Of a stretch of DNA of 64,000 bases, positions 17,777-26,056 are shown one piece after another. The DNA lies in assembly GCA_045636025.1 (NCBI GenBank), contig JAZTWP010000001.1, forward strand, positions 50,423-114,422. Direction: 5' to 3'. Position numbers and translations under genes: made by a program. Numbering within the stretch: the first letter of the stretch is position 1; every line of letters starts with the position of its first letter. This DNA comes from UBA1081 sp045636025. GTDB lineage: Bacteria > Bacillota > Clostridia > Oscillospirales > Acutalibacteraceae. The notes beneath the pieces are model-generated. The model ran no database searches, was not told the origin of the DNA, and saw nothing but the letters and a program-made list of their open reading frames with translations.

Positions 17777-20023
17777 ATGAGAGAAATTATCAAACTGAAT
17801 GACGGTTGGAAATTTATAAAAGATTCAAATGATAACAAATTACCTTCAAAGCCAGGGTTAAAATGGAAGAGTGTACAGATCCCTCACACATGGAATAATC
17901 TTGACGGTCAGGATGGCGGTTTTGATTACTACAGAGGTAAATGCTGGTATATGAACAGCATTAAAATTGATATTACGGCTGATGAAGAAGCTTATCTTGA
18001 GTTCCTAGGTGCTGAAGCAATTGCTGAGGTTTTTGTTAATGACATAAAGGTCACAGAGCACAAGGGCGGTTTTTCTACTTTTAGATGTAATATCACCCCT
18101 TATCTTCATAAAGGTAAAGCAAAAATTGCTGTATCTGTAGATAACAGTGAAAGTAAAGAAGTTTATCCTCAGACAGCAGATTTTACATTCTATGGTGGTC
18201 TTTACAGAGATGTAAATCTCGTTATTGTAAACAAGACACATTTTGATCTTGATTATTATGGTGGAAACGGCGTTGTTGTAACACCCATTATTAATGATGA
18301 CGGCTCTGCAACAGTCAGTGTTGAGACTTTTGTAACCGGCAATACAGACAACTATGATGTTATTATTGAAACAGCAGGTAAGTCTAAAAAGGTTAATAAA
18401 AAGACAGGAAAGTGTGAGTTCAAAATTTCTGAACCCCATCTTTGGCACGGTATAGAAGATCCTTATCTCTATAATCTTGATGCAAAAATTATGCATAAAG
18501 GTTTTGTTATTGATAAAGTCAGCCTCAAATATGGTATCAGAACATTCTCTGTTGATCCTGAAAAAGGTTTCTTCCTTAACGGCAAATCATATCCTCTCCA
18601 TGGTGTTTCAAGACATCAGGACAGAGAGAATATGGGCTGGGCTATAACAGAAAAAGAACATCGTGAAGATATGAAACTTATTGCTGAAGTAGGTGCAAAC
18701 ACAATCAGACTTGCTCACTATCAGCATTCTCAGACATTTTATGATCTTTGCGATGAATACGGAATGATCATCTGGGCTGAAATTCCGTTTATTTCAGCAT
18801 TTATTAAGGGCGCACCCGCAAGAGAAAATACAATTTCTCAGATGAAGGAACTTGTTATTCAGAATTATAATCATCCCTCAATTGTATGTTGGGGGGTTGC
18901 AAATGAAATCACTATCGGTGGAGAAGATCCTGATCTTATTGATAATATTAACGCACTCAATGATCTTTGTCACGAACTTGATAAAACAAGGCTTACAACA
19001 ATAGCAAATCTTACTCTTGTTGAAAATGACAGCATCTTCAATAAGATTACAGATATTATCTCATACAATCACTATTTCGGTTGGTATATGGGTTCTGTTG
19101 AAGATAATGCTCCATGGCTTGACACATTCCATAGTGAACATCCTGATATTTGTATTGGTCTTTCAGAATATGGATGTGAAGGTATTCTTAAATATCACAA
19201 TGACAATCCTCAGGTTCAGGATTACTCTGAAGAGTATCAGGCATATTATCACGAAAAAATGCTTGAAACATTCGCAACAAGACCCTATCTCTGGAGCACA
19301 CATGTATGGAATATGTTTGATTTCGGCAGTGATATGCGAGATGAAGGCGGTGTAAAGGGCAGAAATAATAAAGGTCTTGTAACATTTGACCGCAAGACTA
19401 AGAAGGACAGCTTTTATATATATAAGGCGTACTGGCGTCCTGATGACAAATTTGTTCATATTTGTTCTAAGAGATATTTTGACAGAAACACAGATGCTAT
19501 CACAGTTAAAGTTTACTCAAACAGTCCTTGTGTAACTCTTGAAGTAAACGGCGTCAAGGTAGATACTATTGAAGGTTCTAAGGTATTTGTATTTGAAAAT
19601 GTACCTCTCAGAAACGGTATCAATACAGTTAAGGCATTTACAGATGAATGTCAGGACTTTGCTGAATTCAACAGAACTGATGTTGTTAATGAAAGTTATG
19701 TTCTCAAAGACACAAGAAGTGGTCTTAATGTTGCAAACTGGTTTGAAGATATGTCTTCAGAAGGTGAGCTTTCATTCAAAGAAGGATATTTCTCTATCTA
19801 TGATAAGCTCGGAGATATTATGAAAACTCCCGAAGGTGATGCATTTATTGGATCAATGATAGAAAAAGTTTCCGAAGCTATGAGTATGAATGTAAGCAAA
19901 GGCATGATGAATATGGCAAAAGGCTTTACAATTCAGAAAATATTTGATATGGCTGGAGGTCAGTTACCCGATGGTGTGAAGGTCTGGGTTAATGAAGAAC
20001 TTCAGAAAATTGCAAAACCTTGA
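17777..20023 (+). CDS. Glycoside hydrolase family 2 (beta-galactosidase/glucuronidase type)
   Basis: The ATG at 17777 has AAAGGTG six bases upstream and is preferred to an in-frame GTG at 17768. The 748-residue enzyme has the GH2 order: sugar-binding domain (LNDGWKFI, QIPHTWNN), Ig-like domain, then a TIM barrel. The acid/base is Glu377 in WGVANEITIG, and the nucleophile is Glu464 in IGLSEYGCEG; GVSRHQDRENMGWAI and STHVWNMFDF are further conserved blocks. A C-terminal part of about 170 residues holds an Ig-like DUF4982-type region and an unrecognised helical end. No signal peptide is visible, so it is probably cytoplasmic, acting on imported oligosaccharides. Substrate (galactoside, glucuronide or mannoside) is not decided by the sequence. 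Confidence 0.9.
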   Translation: MREIIKLNDGWKFIKDSNDNKLPSKPGLKWKSVQIPHTWNNLDGQDGGFDYYRGKCWYMNSIKIDITADEEAYLEFLGAEAIAEVFVNDIKVTEHKGGFSTFRCNITPYLHKGKAKIAVSVDNSESKEVYPQTADFTFYGGLYRDVNLVIVNKTHFDLDYYGGNGVVVTPIINDDGSATVSVETFVTGNTDNYDVIIETAGKSKKVNKKTGKCEFKISEPHLWHGIEDPYLYNLDAKIMHKGFVIDKVSLKYGIRTFSVDPEKGFFLNGKSYPLHGVSRHQDRENMGWAITEKEHREDMKLIAEVGANTIRLAHYQHSQTFYDLCDEYGMIIWAEIPFISAFIKGAPARENTISQMKELVIQNYNHPSIVCWGVANEITIGGEDPDLIDNINALNDLCHELDKTRLTTIANLTLVENDSIFNKITDIISYNHYFGWYMGSVEDNAPWLDTFHSEHPDICIGLSEYGCEGILKYHNDNPQVQDYSEEYQAYYHEKMLETFATRPYLWSTHVWNMFDFGSDMRDEGGVKGRNNKGLVTFDRKTKKDSFYIYKAYWRPDDKFVHICSKRYFDRNTDAITVKVYSNSPCVTLEVNGVKVDTIEGSKVFVFENVPLRNGINTVKAFTDECQDFAEFNRTDVVNESYVLKDTRSGLNVANWFEDMSSEGELSFKEGYFSIYDKLGDIMKTPEGDAFIGSMIEKVSEAMSMNVSKGMMNMAKGFTIQKIFDMAGGQLPDGVKVWVNEELQKIAKP

Positions 20024-20032
20024 TAATAATAA

Positions 20033-20068
20033 AAGGACGGTTGGAAATTCCAACCGTCCTTACTTTTT
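20033..20068. terminator. Bidirectional terminator between the GH2 gene and rubrerythrin
   Basis: A perfect 12-base stem, AAGGACGGTTGG (20033-20044) with CCAACCGTCCTT (20050-20061), is followed by ACTTTTTT on the plus strand and preceded by an A-rich run that serves the minus strand. Confidence 0.85.
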
Positions 20069-20073
20069 TCAGA

Positions 20074-20610
20074 TTAATAATTTTCTGCCTTAAGTTCAAA
20101 ATATGCCTTGGGGTGTGCACATACGGGGCAAACGTCAGGAGCATCTGTGCCGACTACGATATGACCGCAGTTTGAGCACTTCCAAATTCTGTCGCCGTCT
20201 CTTGAGAACACAAGTCCTCCTTCGATGTTTGCAATAAGCTTTCTGTATCTTTCTTCGTGTTCTTTTTCAATTTTTGCAACTTCGTCAAAAAGGAATGCAA
20301 TATGGTCAAAGCCTTCAGCTCTTGCTTCTTCTGCAAAACCTGCATACATATCTGTCCATTCATAATTTTCGCCGTTTGCTGCATCTTCAAGATTTGTAAG
20401 AGTTGTGGGCATACCTTCGTGAAGAAGCTTGAACCAGATTTTTGCATGTTCTTTTTCATTTGCTGCAGTTTCAGCAAAAAGATTGCCTATCTGTACATAA
20501 CCGTCTTTTTTAGCCTTTGATGCATAATATGTGTATTTAGTGTAAGCCTGTGATTCACCTGCGAATGCTGCCATAAGATTTTTCTCTGTCTTTGAGCCTT
20601 TAAGATCCAT
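20074..20610 (-). CDS. rbr: Rubrerythrin
   Basis: The 178-residue protein joins a four-helix diiron domain to a C-terminal rubredoxin-like domain. Diiron ligands are visible in AFAGESQAYTKY, ETAANEKEHAK, EEARAEGFDHIA and KIEKEHEERYRK. The rubredoxin part carries WKCSNCGHIVVG and APDVCPVCAHP, the two CxxC pairs that bind one iron. The family reduces hydrogen peroxide in anaerobes using rubredoxin-linked electrons. An AAGGAG site lies just before the ATG. The gene is monocistronic, ending at the shared terminator with the GH2 gene. Identification is secure. Confidence 0.96.
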   Translation of the reverse strand: MDLKGSKTEKNLMAAFAGESQAYTKYTYYASKAKKDGYVQIGNLFAETAANEKEHAKIWFKLLHEGMPTTLTNLEDAANGENYEWTDMYAGFAEEARAEGFDHIAFLFDEVAKIEKEHEERYRKLIANIEGGLVFSRDGDRIWKCSNCGHIVVGTDAPDVCPVCAHPKAYFELKAENY

Positions 20611-20630
20611 ATTAATTCTCCTTAAATCAA

Positions 20631-20702
20631 ATTATAATTTAACATTAGTTTGAGCAATATATCTTTATATATTCATCACTAATGATAATTACTATTGTTA
20701 GT
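20631..20702 (-). promoter_or_regulatory. Rubrerythrin upstream region with -10 box and imperfect dyad
   Basis: On the minus strand TATAAT (20636-20631) is a good -10 but no convincing -35 stands 17 bases upstream. Further up, 20678-20702 is an imperfect dyad of the form ACTAA..ATA-T with 9 of 12 half-site matches, loosely like a PerR-type box. Peroxide control is inference. Confidence 0.35.
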
Positions 20703-20741
20703 ATATCTCTATATTTTTATTTTGTCAATATGTTAATTAAA

Positions 20742-20770
20742 AAAATTCTCCAAAATATGGAGAATTTTTT
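20742..20770 (-). terminator. Terminator of the Cys-rich protein gene
   Basis: On the minus strand a 10-base stem (GGAGAATTTT 20759-20768 with AAAATTCTCC 20742-20751) with a 7-base loop continues into a T run, 8 bases past the stop at 20777. Confidence 0.75.
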
Positions 20771-20776
20771 CTACAG

Positions 20777-21619
20777 TTATTTATTACAGCCGCACGAGAA
20801 ATTCAGTGCAGTATTTTCGTATGATGTATCATTGTCACAATCTTTTTCTGAAGGTGGGAAAAATTCACCGACAGGGAATTTGATTTTTCTGAAAGCATCG
20901 CAAGGATCTTCAGTATCGCACTTATTAGTACATTCTTTGAAGGGAATACAGAAATCATAAGCAGGAATCAATATCTGAACATCCCTTTCAAGCTGTACAA
21001 TAGTGAACAGACCAATTGTAACTCTTACAGCTTTATCTGAGTTATTATTGAACTGTCCGTTAAAATATCTTCTTACACAACTGGGCATTTTGCAACAGAA
21101 GTCAGCGTGATTACAGCAACAATCACAAGGTCTGCAAAGTTTGGCATCAAGGCAAAGTGGATCAGCAACCTGAATTTTTGCTCTGGGATTTGATGTAACA
21201 ACTGAGCTGTTTTCATCCGCCTTATTTTCTGAATATTCTGATGTAAATATCTTCACATTCCCCTCACTGCCATAAAGAATACACTTTTTTGAATAAATTG
21301 CAAGGCCGGTAACAGTTTCTGTAGGACAATTGTGGTTAATTACCGCATCTACAGTTACAGAAATAAAGAATGTAAGGTCAACAGAATAAAAACCTTTATT
21401 AAAAGGCACTTTTTCCACATCGGTTATAACATCAATTACTTCACAACCTCTGCATTTGACCGTTACGGCATTATCTATTACTTCCTGAGCGCAATCGGTA
21501 AAATAAACACGAATATCTGCAAGACAATCCCTGTCAGCACAGGAATCATATACCTTTGCAGTATCTATGCAGACGGCTTCCTTAATTTTTTTGCAAGATG
21601 AATCAAACGTATCATTCAT
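20777..21619 (-). CDS. Cysteine-rich clostridial protein, function unknown
   Basis: The start is the ATG at 21619 (NDTFDSSCKK), preceded by GGGAGGAT; a longer frame to 21739 has no support. The 280-residue product has 25 cysteines, including LCRPCDCCCNHADFCCK near residue 175, and the segment VYDSCADRDCLADIRVYF near residue 24. I recognise the general type as a conserved hypothetical protein of Clostridia with a VYDSC..KDCL..LRVYF opening, but know no established function. There is no signal peptide or membrane segment. Dense cysteine content would fit a cross-linked spore-coat or envelope protein, or metal binding; both are guesses. Its ribosome binding site lies in a hairpin (21628-21692). 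Confidence 0.75.
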   Translation of the reverse strand: MNDTFDSSCKKIKEAVCIDTAKVYDSCADRDCLADIRVYFTDCAQEVIDNAVTVKCRGCEVIDVITDVEKVPFNKGFYSVDLTFFISVTVDAVINHNCPTETVTGLAIYSKKCILYGSEGNVKIFTSEYSENKADENSSVVTSNPRAKIQVADPLCLDAKLCRPCDCCCNHADFCCKMPSCVRRYFNGQFNNNSDKAVRVTIGLFTIVQLERDVQILIPAYDFCIPFKECTNKCDTEDPCDAFRKIKFPVGEFFPPSEKDCDNDTSYENTALNFSCGCNK

Positions 21620-21627
21620 AAAAAAAT

Positions 21628-21692
21628 ATCCTCCCGTTAAATATTGAGTCAATGCGTTCAGCAGCAACTTCAATATCATAATATGGGAGGAT
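21628..21692 (-). promoter_or_regulatory. Hairpin covering the ribosome binding site of the Cys-rich gene
   Basis: In minus-strand RNA, AUCCUCCC (21692-21685) can pair with GGGAGGAU (21635-21628), which is the ribosome binding site of the next gene; an inner 7-8 base stem uses 21676-21670 with 21647-21640. The 3' arm runs into seven U residues and then the start codon, so the element could act as terminator, translational switch or both. Confidence 0.6.
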
Positions 21693-21707
21693 AAAAAATT
21701 TGTTACA

Positions 21708-22988
21708 TTATAAATCGGTTTTAACGGGAATACCACCATTATTCATTGATTCATCAGCAGCAAATACAACAAGATGACCGTTTACTGAGTCAAAAACAGA
21801 TGTGCAGGAAACTGAGGTTTCTTCATTTCTGACATATTTAATGAAATCAGCAACAAGTGCATGGTCTCCACCGCCGTGACCTACAGAAGCGGAACATTTT
21901 TCAGACAAATCATGAATTTCACTGATATGATCATTATCATTATGAGGATTTATGTAAGAAACAGTGAATTTCTGCCCTTCAAAAGTGCCGTTAATTTCGC
22001 CTTTTGTGCCGATAACACGTACAATTCTCTGTGAGAATGCACAACCACCTGTAAGATTGTGACTTCCAGTAGCGCCATTATCAAATTGTATCATAACTGT
22101 TTGGTGATCGACAACATTGTTGTCACACTTATAAGCGCATTTACCAAATGGGCTTTCATTTTTGAGAAATTCATATTTTTCATCATATGATGCTGAATGA
22201 AGGTCAGGCCATACATAGAAATCCCATCTGCCCGGAAGGTCAAGATAGATTCGTTTTGCAGAAAGATTGCAGGTGTCAACATACTTGCAGTCAACCATAC
22301 ATCTTTCACCGCTGTCTTCAGGAGCATTTGCTCTGTTGAAGTACATAAGACTTCCGGTACTTGTAACAAAAACTGGTTTAAGATCACCAACAAGCCACAT
22401 CATCATATCAAGGTCATGACAGCATTTTGCAAGAAGCATTGAAGTGCCGGACTTTTCGCTGTTGCCCCATTTGCCTCTTACATATGAAGTAGCATAATGA
22501 TGATAACTAACATCTTCACAAAGCTGAATGCTTATAATCTCACCGATATCACCGGATCTGATAACATTTTTAATTTCTTTATAAAATTCTGAATATCTGA
22601 GCACGTGACAGATCATAACTTTGTTGCCGTTTTTTCTGACAACATCAATAAGCTCAGCCATTTCTTCTTTGTTAACGGCAAAGGGTTTTTCCAGAAGCAT
22701 ATCATAACCGCATTGAAGAAGGGGAATAGATGTTTTTACATGATCCTTATCCATTGTTCCGTTGATTATAACATCAGCTATTTTTCCCTTTTTAGCAAGT
22801 TCTTCAGCAGATGAAAAGCAATATTCTTCAGCTATTCCGAATCTCTCAATAGCCTGCTGAACGCGGATAGGGTCAGGATCTGCAATACCTATAACTTTTA
22901 ACTCATCAGGATGATCCTTAGAGTAATCACCGTAAATAATCGATCTGTGGCCACCGCCTACAATAATCGCTGTAATTGGTTTTTTCAT
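21708..22988 (-). CDS. Gfo/Idh/MocA-family oxidoreductase
   Basis: The 426-residue protein begins TAIIVGGGHRSIIYGDYSK, a Rossmann NAD(P)-binding start, and contains VIINGTMDKDH and MLLEKPFAVNKEEM near residue 100; the EKP motif with its catalytic lysine is diagnostic for this family. NSEKSGTSMLLAKCCHDLDMMMWLVG supplies the typical HDLD active-site region near residue 190. Members oxidise, reduce or epimerise sugars, and some act as NAD-dependent glycosidases. It stands 25 bases after the prolyl-tRNA editing-like gene and near a sugar symporter and a GH2 enzyme, which suggests a role in sugar breakdown. Substrate unknown. Confidence 0.9.
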   Translation of the reverse strand: MKKPITAIIVGGGHRSIIYGDYSKDHPDELKVIGIADPDPIRVQQAIERFGIAEEYCFSSAEELAKKGKIADVIINGTMDKDHVKTSIPLLQCGYDMLLEKPFAVNKEEMAELIDVVRKNGNKVMICHVLRYSEFYKEIKNVIRSGDIGEIISIQLCEDVSYHHYATSYVRGKWGNSEKSGTSMLLAKCCHDLDMMMWLVGDLKPVFVTSTGSLMYFNRANAPEDSGERCMVDCKYVDTCNLSAKRIYLDLPGRWDFYVWPDLHSASYDEKYEFLKNESPFGKCAYKCDNNVVDHQTVMIQFDNGATGSHNLTGGCAFSQRIVRVIGTKGEINGTFEGQKFTVSYINPHNDNDHISEIHDLSEKCSASVGHGGGDHALVADFIKYVRNEETSVSCTSVFDSVNGHLVVFAADESMNNGGIPVKTDL

Positions 22989-23012
22989 ATCATTATATTC
23001 CTTTCACCGAAA

Positions 23013-23558
23013 TCATAAATTCACAACTGTGTAGTTATGCCCCGTAATTGAAATAAATCTTTCAATAATATCTTTTGTTTTGAATTTTAATGTTGAAGTA
23101 TTTTTGCATGGGTGACAGCAAAAATATTCATTATTGAGAAGCTGCGCATCAATCAACAATGTTACATCAGATGCATTATCATTAATAAGACACATTATAC
23201 TTGCAGAACCGGGTTCTACACCGAGAATATCAATCATTTTATCTGCAGAAGCAAAAGAAAGTCTTGAAGACTGAACCTGTTTTGAAATAACTTTCGAATC
23301 AAATTTTGCATCAGGACTCATCAGAAGCAGGAAATATTTTGTTTCAGCTGAATTTCTGAGAAAAAGATTCTTACATATAACAGCATCAAGATATTTTTCA
23401 ATTTCGTGACAATCTTCAATGGTATCAGCAGGAGAGTGTTCTATGTGATAAAAACTGAAATAGTTTTCAGATAAAAAGCTGTATATTTTTTCTTCAGTTG
23501 CTGATTTCTCAGATTCAGGTCGTCCGTAAATTACATCAGAAAATATTGAAACACTCAT
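23013..23558 (-). CDS. YbaK/ProX-like aminoacyl-tRNA editing protein
   Basis: A 181-residue protein of the YbaK/prolyl-tRNA deacylase fold. Visible family features are YHIEHSPADTIEDC, AVICKNLFLRN, with the conserved lysine and 'KNLFL(R/K)' block, YFLLLMSPDAKFDSK, SSRLSFASADKMIDILGVEPGSAS, and CHPCKNTSTLKFKTKD at the C-terminus. This is the freestanding ProX/PrdX type, which hydrolyses mischarged Ala-tRNA(Pro) or a similar product. Two ATG codons lie at 23561 and 23558; the second is better spaced from GGTGAA. It is the first gene of a two-gene unit with the oxidoreductase. Confidence 0.88.
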   Translation of the reverse strand: MSVSIFSDVIYGRPESEKSATEEKIYSFLSENYFSFYHIEHSPADTIEDCHEIEKYLDAVICKNLFLRNSAETKYFLLLMSPDAKFDSKVISKQVQSSRLSFASADKMIDILGVEPGSASIMCLINDNASDVTLLIDAQLLNNEYFCCHPCKNTSTLKFKTKDIIERFISITGHNYTVVNL

Positions 23559-23593
23559 CATTTCACCATTTTAATACCAATTTTTCAAAATGA

Positions 23594-23622
23594 ATATTAA
23601 CATAATTAGTGATATAATTCAA
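23594..23622 (-). promoter_or_regulatory. Promoter of the ProX-like/oxidoreductase unit
   Basis: On the minus strand TTGAAT (23622-23617), 17 bases, TAATAT (23599-23594), about 35 bases before the start codon. Confidence 0.6.
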
Positions 23623-23648
23623 GAGATTTTAATTATTTTATAAAATAA

Positions 23649-23674
23649 AGGTACCCTTAGATTCAAGGATACCT
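23649..23674 (-). terminator. Terminator of the sugar symporter gene
   Basis: AGGTATCCTT and AAGGGTACCT on the minus strand (23674-23665 and 23658-23649) pair with one mismatch and are followed by TTATTTT, 14 bases past the stop at 23688. Confidence 0.75.
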
Positions 23675-23687
23675 CAATTAATCTTAC

Positions 23688-25079
23688 TTACTTGTTTTTT
23701 GAAAGATATTCTGTAATTTCTTGCATTTTCTTATCAGTAAGTTTGAACTTGAATGTAAACACAAGCAATGAAGCGAGCATAAGAATCATAGGCAGAACAA
23801 GCATCATTACACTGATTGAAGAATGCGCAGCTGCGGGATTCATTGAATGAAGCTCACCATCATAATGAGAAATTGAAAGTCCTGAATACAGAATGATGGT
23901 CTGAAGTGTGTATGCCATTTTCTGAAGGAAACCCTTCATTGAAAATGTTATGGATTCAGCTCTGAAGCCCATTTTATATTCACCGTAATCAACTATATCT
24001 GCAAGAAAAACAGTCTGTGAAACGAACATTGATGCGGTACCTATCTGTGCAATGAGATAAGAGATATTCATAACTGTGAGGCTGTCAAAAGCTTTTGCGC
24101 CAAGAAGCATTCCTACATAACCTGCCATCGCAAGACAAAGTGAAAATTTATATGTGTTGCGTCTTGAAGTAAATTTCATCATAATTGGAATTACTGCAAG
24201 ACCAAGAATTGATCCTACAGCACCAAAAGTGTTGAATCCGCTCTGCTTTGAACTATCACCAACGACAACATCAAAGTAATATGCACCAACACCGGAAATC
24301 ATATAGAAGCCTGCATTTGAAAGCATTGCAAATAACATAAATATAAGAAGCTGGTCATTATTTTTTGCAACAGTAAAAATCTTCTTGAATGAAAATTTTT
24401 CATTTGAAGGTGTTGTGTGTTTTTCACGTACAGAAGAAACACTGATTGTGGAGAATAATATAAGTCCTATTGCACTCACTAGAGATAATACAAGGAATGT
24501 TTTTTCATCAAAAACTTTTTCACCTGTAGCAGGGTCTGTTGTAACACTTACAACACCCATGAGAATAGGGGCACCGATTGAGATGATTCCTTGACCGAGA
24601 CCTGAGAATGTACGTGCAATCGTTGCAATTATACTTCTTTCACCGGGATCTTTTGTGAATGATGGAACCATTGACCAATAAGGAATATCTGCAAGAGTAT
24701 TTGACATTCCCCAGAATACATACATAACAGCTATATAAACATACAATGATACACCAGAAAGATTGAACAAGTTATTGAATAACAAGCACAGAATGATCGC
24801 ATTGCAGAAAGAACCGATAAGAATCCAAGGACGATATTTGCCCATTCTGAATTTTCCGTTATCTACAATTGAACCCATCATCGGGTCGTTTATGCCATCC
24901 CATATTCTGGCTATTGGCGTCAAAATAAGAAGGAAACCGGAACTTAATTTAAGAACGTCAGTAAGGTATTTATTCAGGTATGAATAGAACATACCATAGC
25001 TGAGGTCAAGACCTACAGCGCCGACACCGTATCCGAGATACCTGAAAATGCCGCCTTTTTTCTTGTTTTTATCAGACAT
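23688..25079 (-). CDS. GPH-family sugar:cation symporter (MelB/YicJ type)
   Basis: The start is the ATG at 25079 with GGAGGTG upstream. The 463-residue protein has about twelve membrane helices and the GPH signature YLTDVLKLSSGFLLILTPIARIWDGINDPMMGSIVDN near residues 35-70, including the cation-site aspartate of the WDG.NDP motif, followed by GKYRPWILIGS. RAESITFSMKGFLQKMAYTLQ near residue 375 is the second conserved block. Members import melibiose, glucuronides or other glycosides with Na+ or H+. It may supply substrate to the GH2 enzyme at 17777. A perfect inverted repeat lies just upstream (25096-25117). Confidence 0.92.
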   Translation of the reverse strand: MSDKNKKKGGIFRYLGYGVGAVGLDLSYGMFYSYLNKYLTDVLKLSSGFLLILTPIARIWDGINDPMMGSIVDNGKFRMGKYRPWILIGSFCNAIILCLLFNNLFNLSGVSLYVYIAVMYVFWGMSNTLADIPYWSMVPSFTKDPGERSIIATIARTFSGLGQGIISIGAPILMGVVSVTTDPATGEKVFDEKTFLVLSLVSAIGLILFSTISVSSVREKHTTPSNEKFSFKKIFTVAKNNDQLLIFMLFAMLSNAGFYMISGVGAYYFDVVVGDSSKQSGFNTFGAVGSILGLAVIPIMMKFTSRRNTYKFSLCLAMAGYVGMLLGAKAFDSLTVMNISYLIAQIGTASMFVSQTVFLADIVDYGEYKMGFRAESITFSMKGFLQKMAYTLQTIILYSGLSISHYDGELHSMNPAAAHSSISVMMLVLPMILMLASLLVFTFKFKLTDKKMQEITEYLSKNK

Positions 25080-25095
25080 AACACACCTCCGTAAT

Positions 25096-25117
25096 TTATG
25101 ATATAAAATTATCATAA
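25096..25117. promoter_or_regulatory. Inverted repeat upstream of the symporter gene (candidate operator)
   Basis: TTATGATA (25096-25103) and TATCATAA (25110-25117) are perfect 8-base arms around a 6-base centre, 17 bases upstream of the symporter ATG and about 95 bases before the divergent gene. Confidence 0.5.
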
Positions 25118-25163
25118 TTTGAGTGATTAATCAATAGTAAATAAAAATTTTGATTAAACAGCC

Positions 25164-25192
25164 TTGTATTTTTTATGAAATTATAATATAAT
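25164..25192 (+). promoter_or_regulatory. Promoter of the LCP-like/folE unit
   Basis: TTGTAT (25164-25169), 17 bases, TATAAT (25187-25192). The leader would be very short, with the ribosome binding site GGAG at 25203. Confidence 0.55.
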
Positions 25193-25210
25193 GAAACATA
25201 TTGGAGTGAT

Positions 25211-26014
25211 ATGATGAATTCTGAGATCAATTTTTTCAGAAACAAAAAAAATATTATTTTACTTTCTGTCATCATTGTATTATTGATTCTGATTTGCACA
25301 GTAATTGCTTTTTGTTATAAAACTGAGAATAAAAACACACTTAATGATAATGTAAATACCACGACTGCAAATGCAATCAACGATAATGTGTTTGCCGGTG
25401 ACTGTAATATACTTTTTGTATGCAATGCAGAGGGTGTTGGAGATGTTGCATTTGCAATGCTTCTTGAATTTCAGATATATTCAGAATCAATCAGTATATC
25501 AATGATTGATATGACAACATCTGATGGTATTCAGACTTTTGCAGAAAGTTATTCATACGGCGGCATAAATTCTCTTATAAATTCGATTGAGAATATAAGA
25601 AAATGCTCTGTAAGCAGATATATGATTATTGACAGAAGCGGTGTTGGGCGTCTTACCGAAATTCTCGGAAAAGTAAACTTGTATGTCACAGAAGGCTTTA
25701 CTTATACTGCTTCTGATAAAAGCTATGAAGTTGCTGCAGGAAACAATGATATGGATTCTGATATGCTGTATACATATCTTGCTATTCTCAGCAAAAAGAG
25801 TGACTCTTTGATTCTTGCAGAAACATTATGTGATATAATCAATTTTTATATTTCCGGAATTTCTGCAGAAAATTCTGAAAAGCTATTTGGTGATATATGC
25901 AATTGTGTTGTGACAGATATTACTATTACTGACTATTTTTCTTCTAAAAATGATTTTGAATATCTTTTGTCCCACAATCCTGAGTGTTATCTCGAAAATG
26001 ATGATGACATATAA
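25211..26014 (+). CDS. Membrane-anchored, divergent LytR-CpsA-Psr-like protein
   Basis: The 267-residue protein has a charged N-terminus, one membrane helix (about 15-36) and an external domain. The segments YSYGGINSLINSIENIRKCSVSRYMIIDRSGVGRLTEILGKV-like in order resemble the LCP fold, where 'GG...ti..ll.i.id.yv.vd..gf..lvd.lGGV' occurs; I read this at about residues 116-155. However, the conserved arginines and the later GxQALxYxR block of LCP enzymes are absent, replaced by an acidic AAGNNDMDSDMLYTYLAI. It is therefore a distant or inactive relative. ATG codons at 25211 and 25214 are both usable. FolE follows 42 bases downstream. Confidence 0.5.
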   Translation: MMNSEINFFRNKKNIILLSVIIVLLILICTVIAFCYKTENKNTLNDNVNTTTANAINDNVFAGDCNILFVCNAEGVGDVAFAMLLEFQIYSESISISMIDMTTSDGIQTFAESYSYGGINSLINSIENIRKCSVSRYMIIDRSGVGRLTEILGKVNLYVTEGFTYTASDKSYEVAAGNNDMDSDMLYTYLAILSKKSDSLILAETLCDIINFYISGISAENSEKLFGDICNCVVTDITITDYFSSKNDFEYLLSHNPECYLENDDDI

Positions 26015-26056
26015 TTAATAACTTATGTTATATATATGAAACAGAGGCGAAAATAA

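Noticed and set aside
18005..18496. 163-codon open frame on the minus strand inside the GH2 gene
   Set aside because: It lies wholly within a clear GH2 enzyme, has no ribosome binding site and no recognisable motif; an opposite-strand shadow of codon use.
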